A DNA stretch of 5,615 bases from Lachnospiraceae bacterium (GTDB lineage Bacteria; Bacillota; Clostridia; Lachnospirales; Lachnospiraceae), in NCBI GenBank assembly GCA_900766575.1, contig CAAFVW010000160.1, positions 1 through 5,615 on the forward strand. The letters run 5' to 3'. The position numbers were made by a program, and so were the translations under genes. Of this stretch, positions 5,613 to 5,615 are shown one piece after another (the stretch's first letter is position 1; every line of letters starts with the position of its first letter). Under the pieces are notes generated by a model. The model did no database searches. It saw nothing but the letters and a program-made list of their open reading frames with translations, and was not told the DNA's origin.

Positions 5613-5615
5613 CCA

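Overview
The window looks like a chromosomal segment from an anaerobic, fermentative Firmicute, most likely a gut Lachnospiraceae/Clostridium cluster XIVa relative. The reasons are strong AGGAGG-type ribosome binding sites, a pta-ackA acetate pathway, a pyrophosphate-type phosphofructokinase, a tRNA-sensing T-box leader and moderate GC content. This placement rests on gene content and protein style, not on a database search.

Layout, all on the + strand. Positions 1-115 hold the pta promoter/leader, with an exact 10-bp inverted repeat flanking a TATAAT box and a small hairpin just before the Shine-Dalgarno sequence. Intact pta (116-1117) and intact ackA (1243-2439) follow, separated by a 125-nt gap that contains an 8-bp GC-rich hairpin. 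A strong rho-independent terminator (2464-2505) closes pta-ackA. Only 32 nt later comes an intact PPi-dependent 6-phosphofructokinase (2538-3767). Positions 3768-4195 are a regulatory region: a near-consensus sigma-A promoter (TTGACG-17-TAATAT), a palindrome covering it, and a complete T-box riboswitch. Its specifier codon reads UGG (Trp), and it has a textbook antiterminator and terminator. Positions 4196-5517 are a wrecked trp operon head: trpE with a one-base frameshift at codon 41-42, fused in frame to the middle of trpD. The rest of trpE, all of trpG and the start of trpD are missing. The trpD part also ends early. The last 98 nt hold an imperfect inverted-repeat structure that could be a mobile-element end or the terminator of a minus-strand gene lying beyond the window.

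Function. Pta and AckA convert acetyl-CoA to acetate and make ATP by substrate-level phosphorylation. The PPi-type PFK saves ATP in glycolysis, so all three belong to energy-efficient fermentation. The T-box should switch on tryptophan biosynthesis genes when uncharged tRNA-Trp accumulates, but the first genes it controls are non-functional here. Either the strain has lost anthranilate synthesis, or the trpE-trpD junction is an assembly artefact. The most notable feature is this intact, sophisticated control region driving a decayed, fused operon. I see no convincing previously undescribed system.
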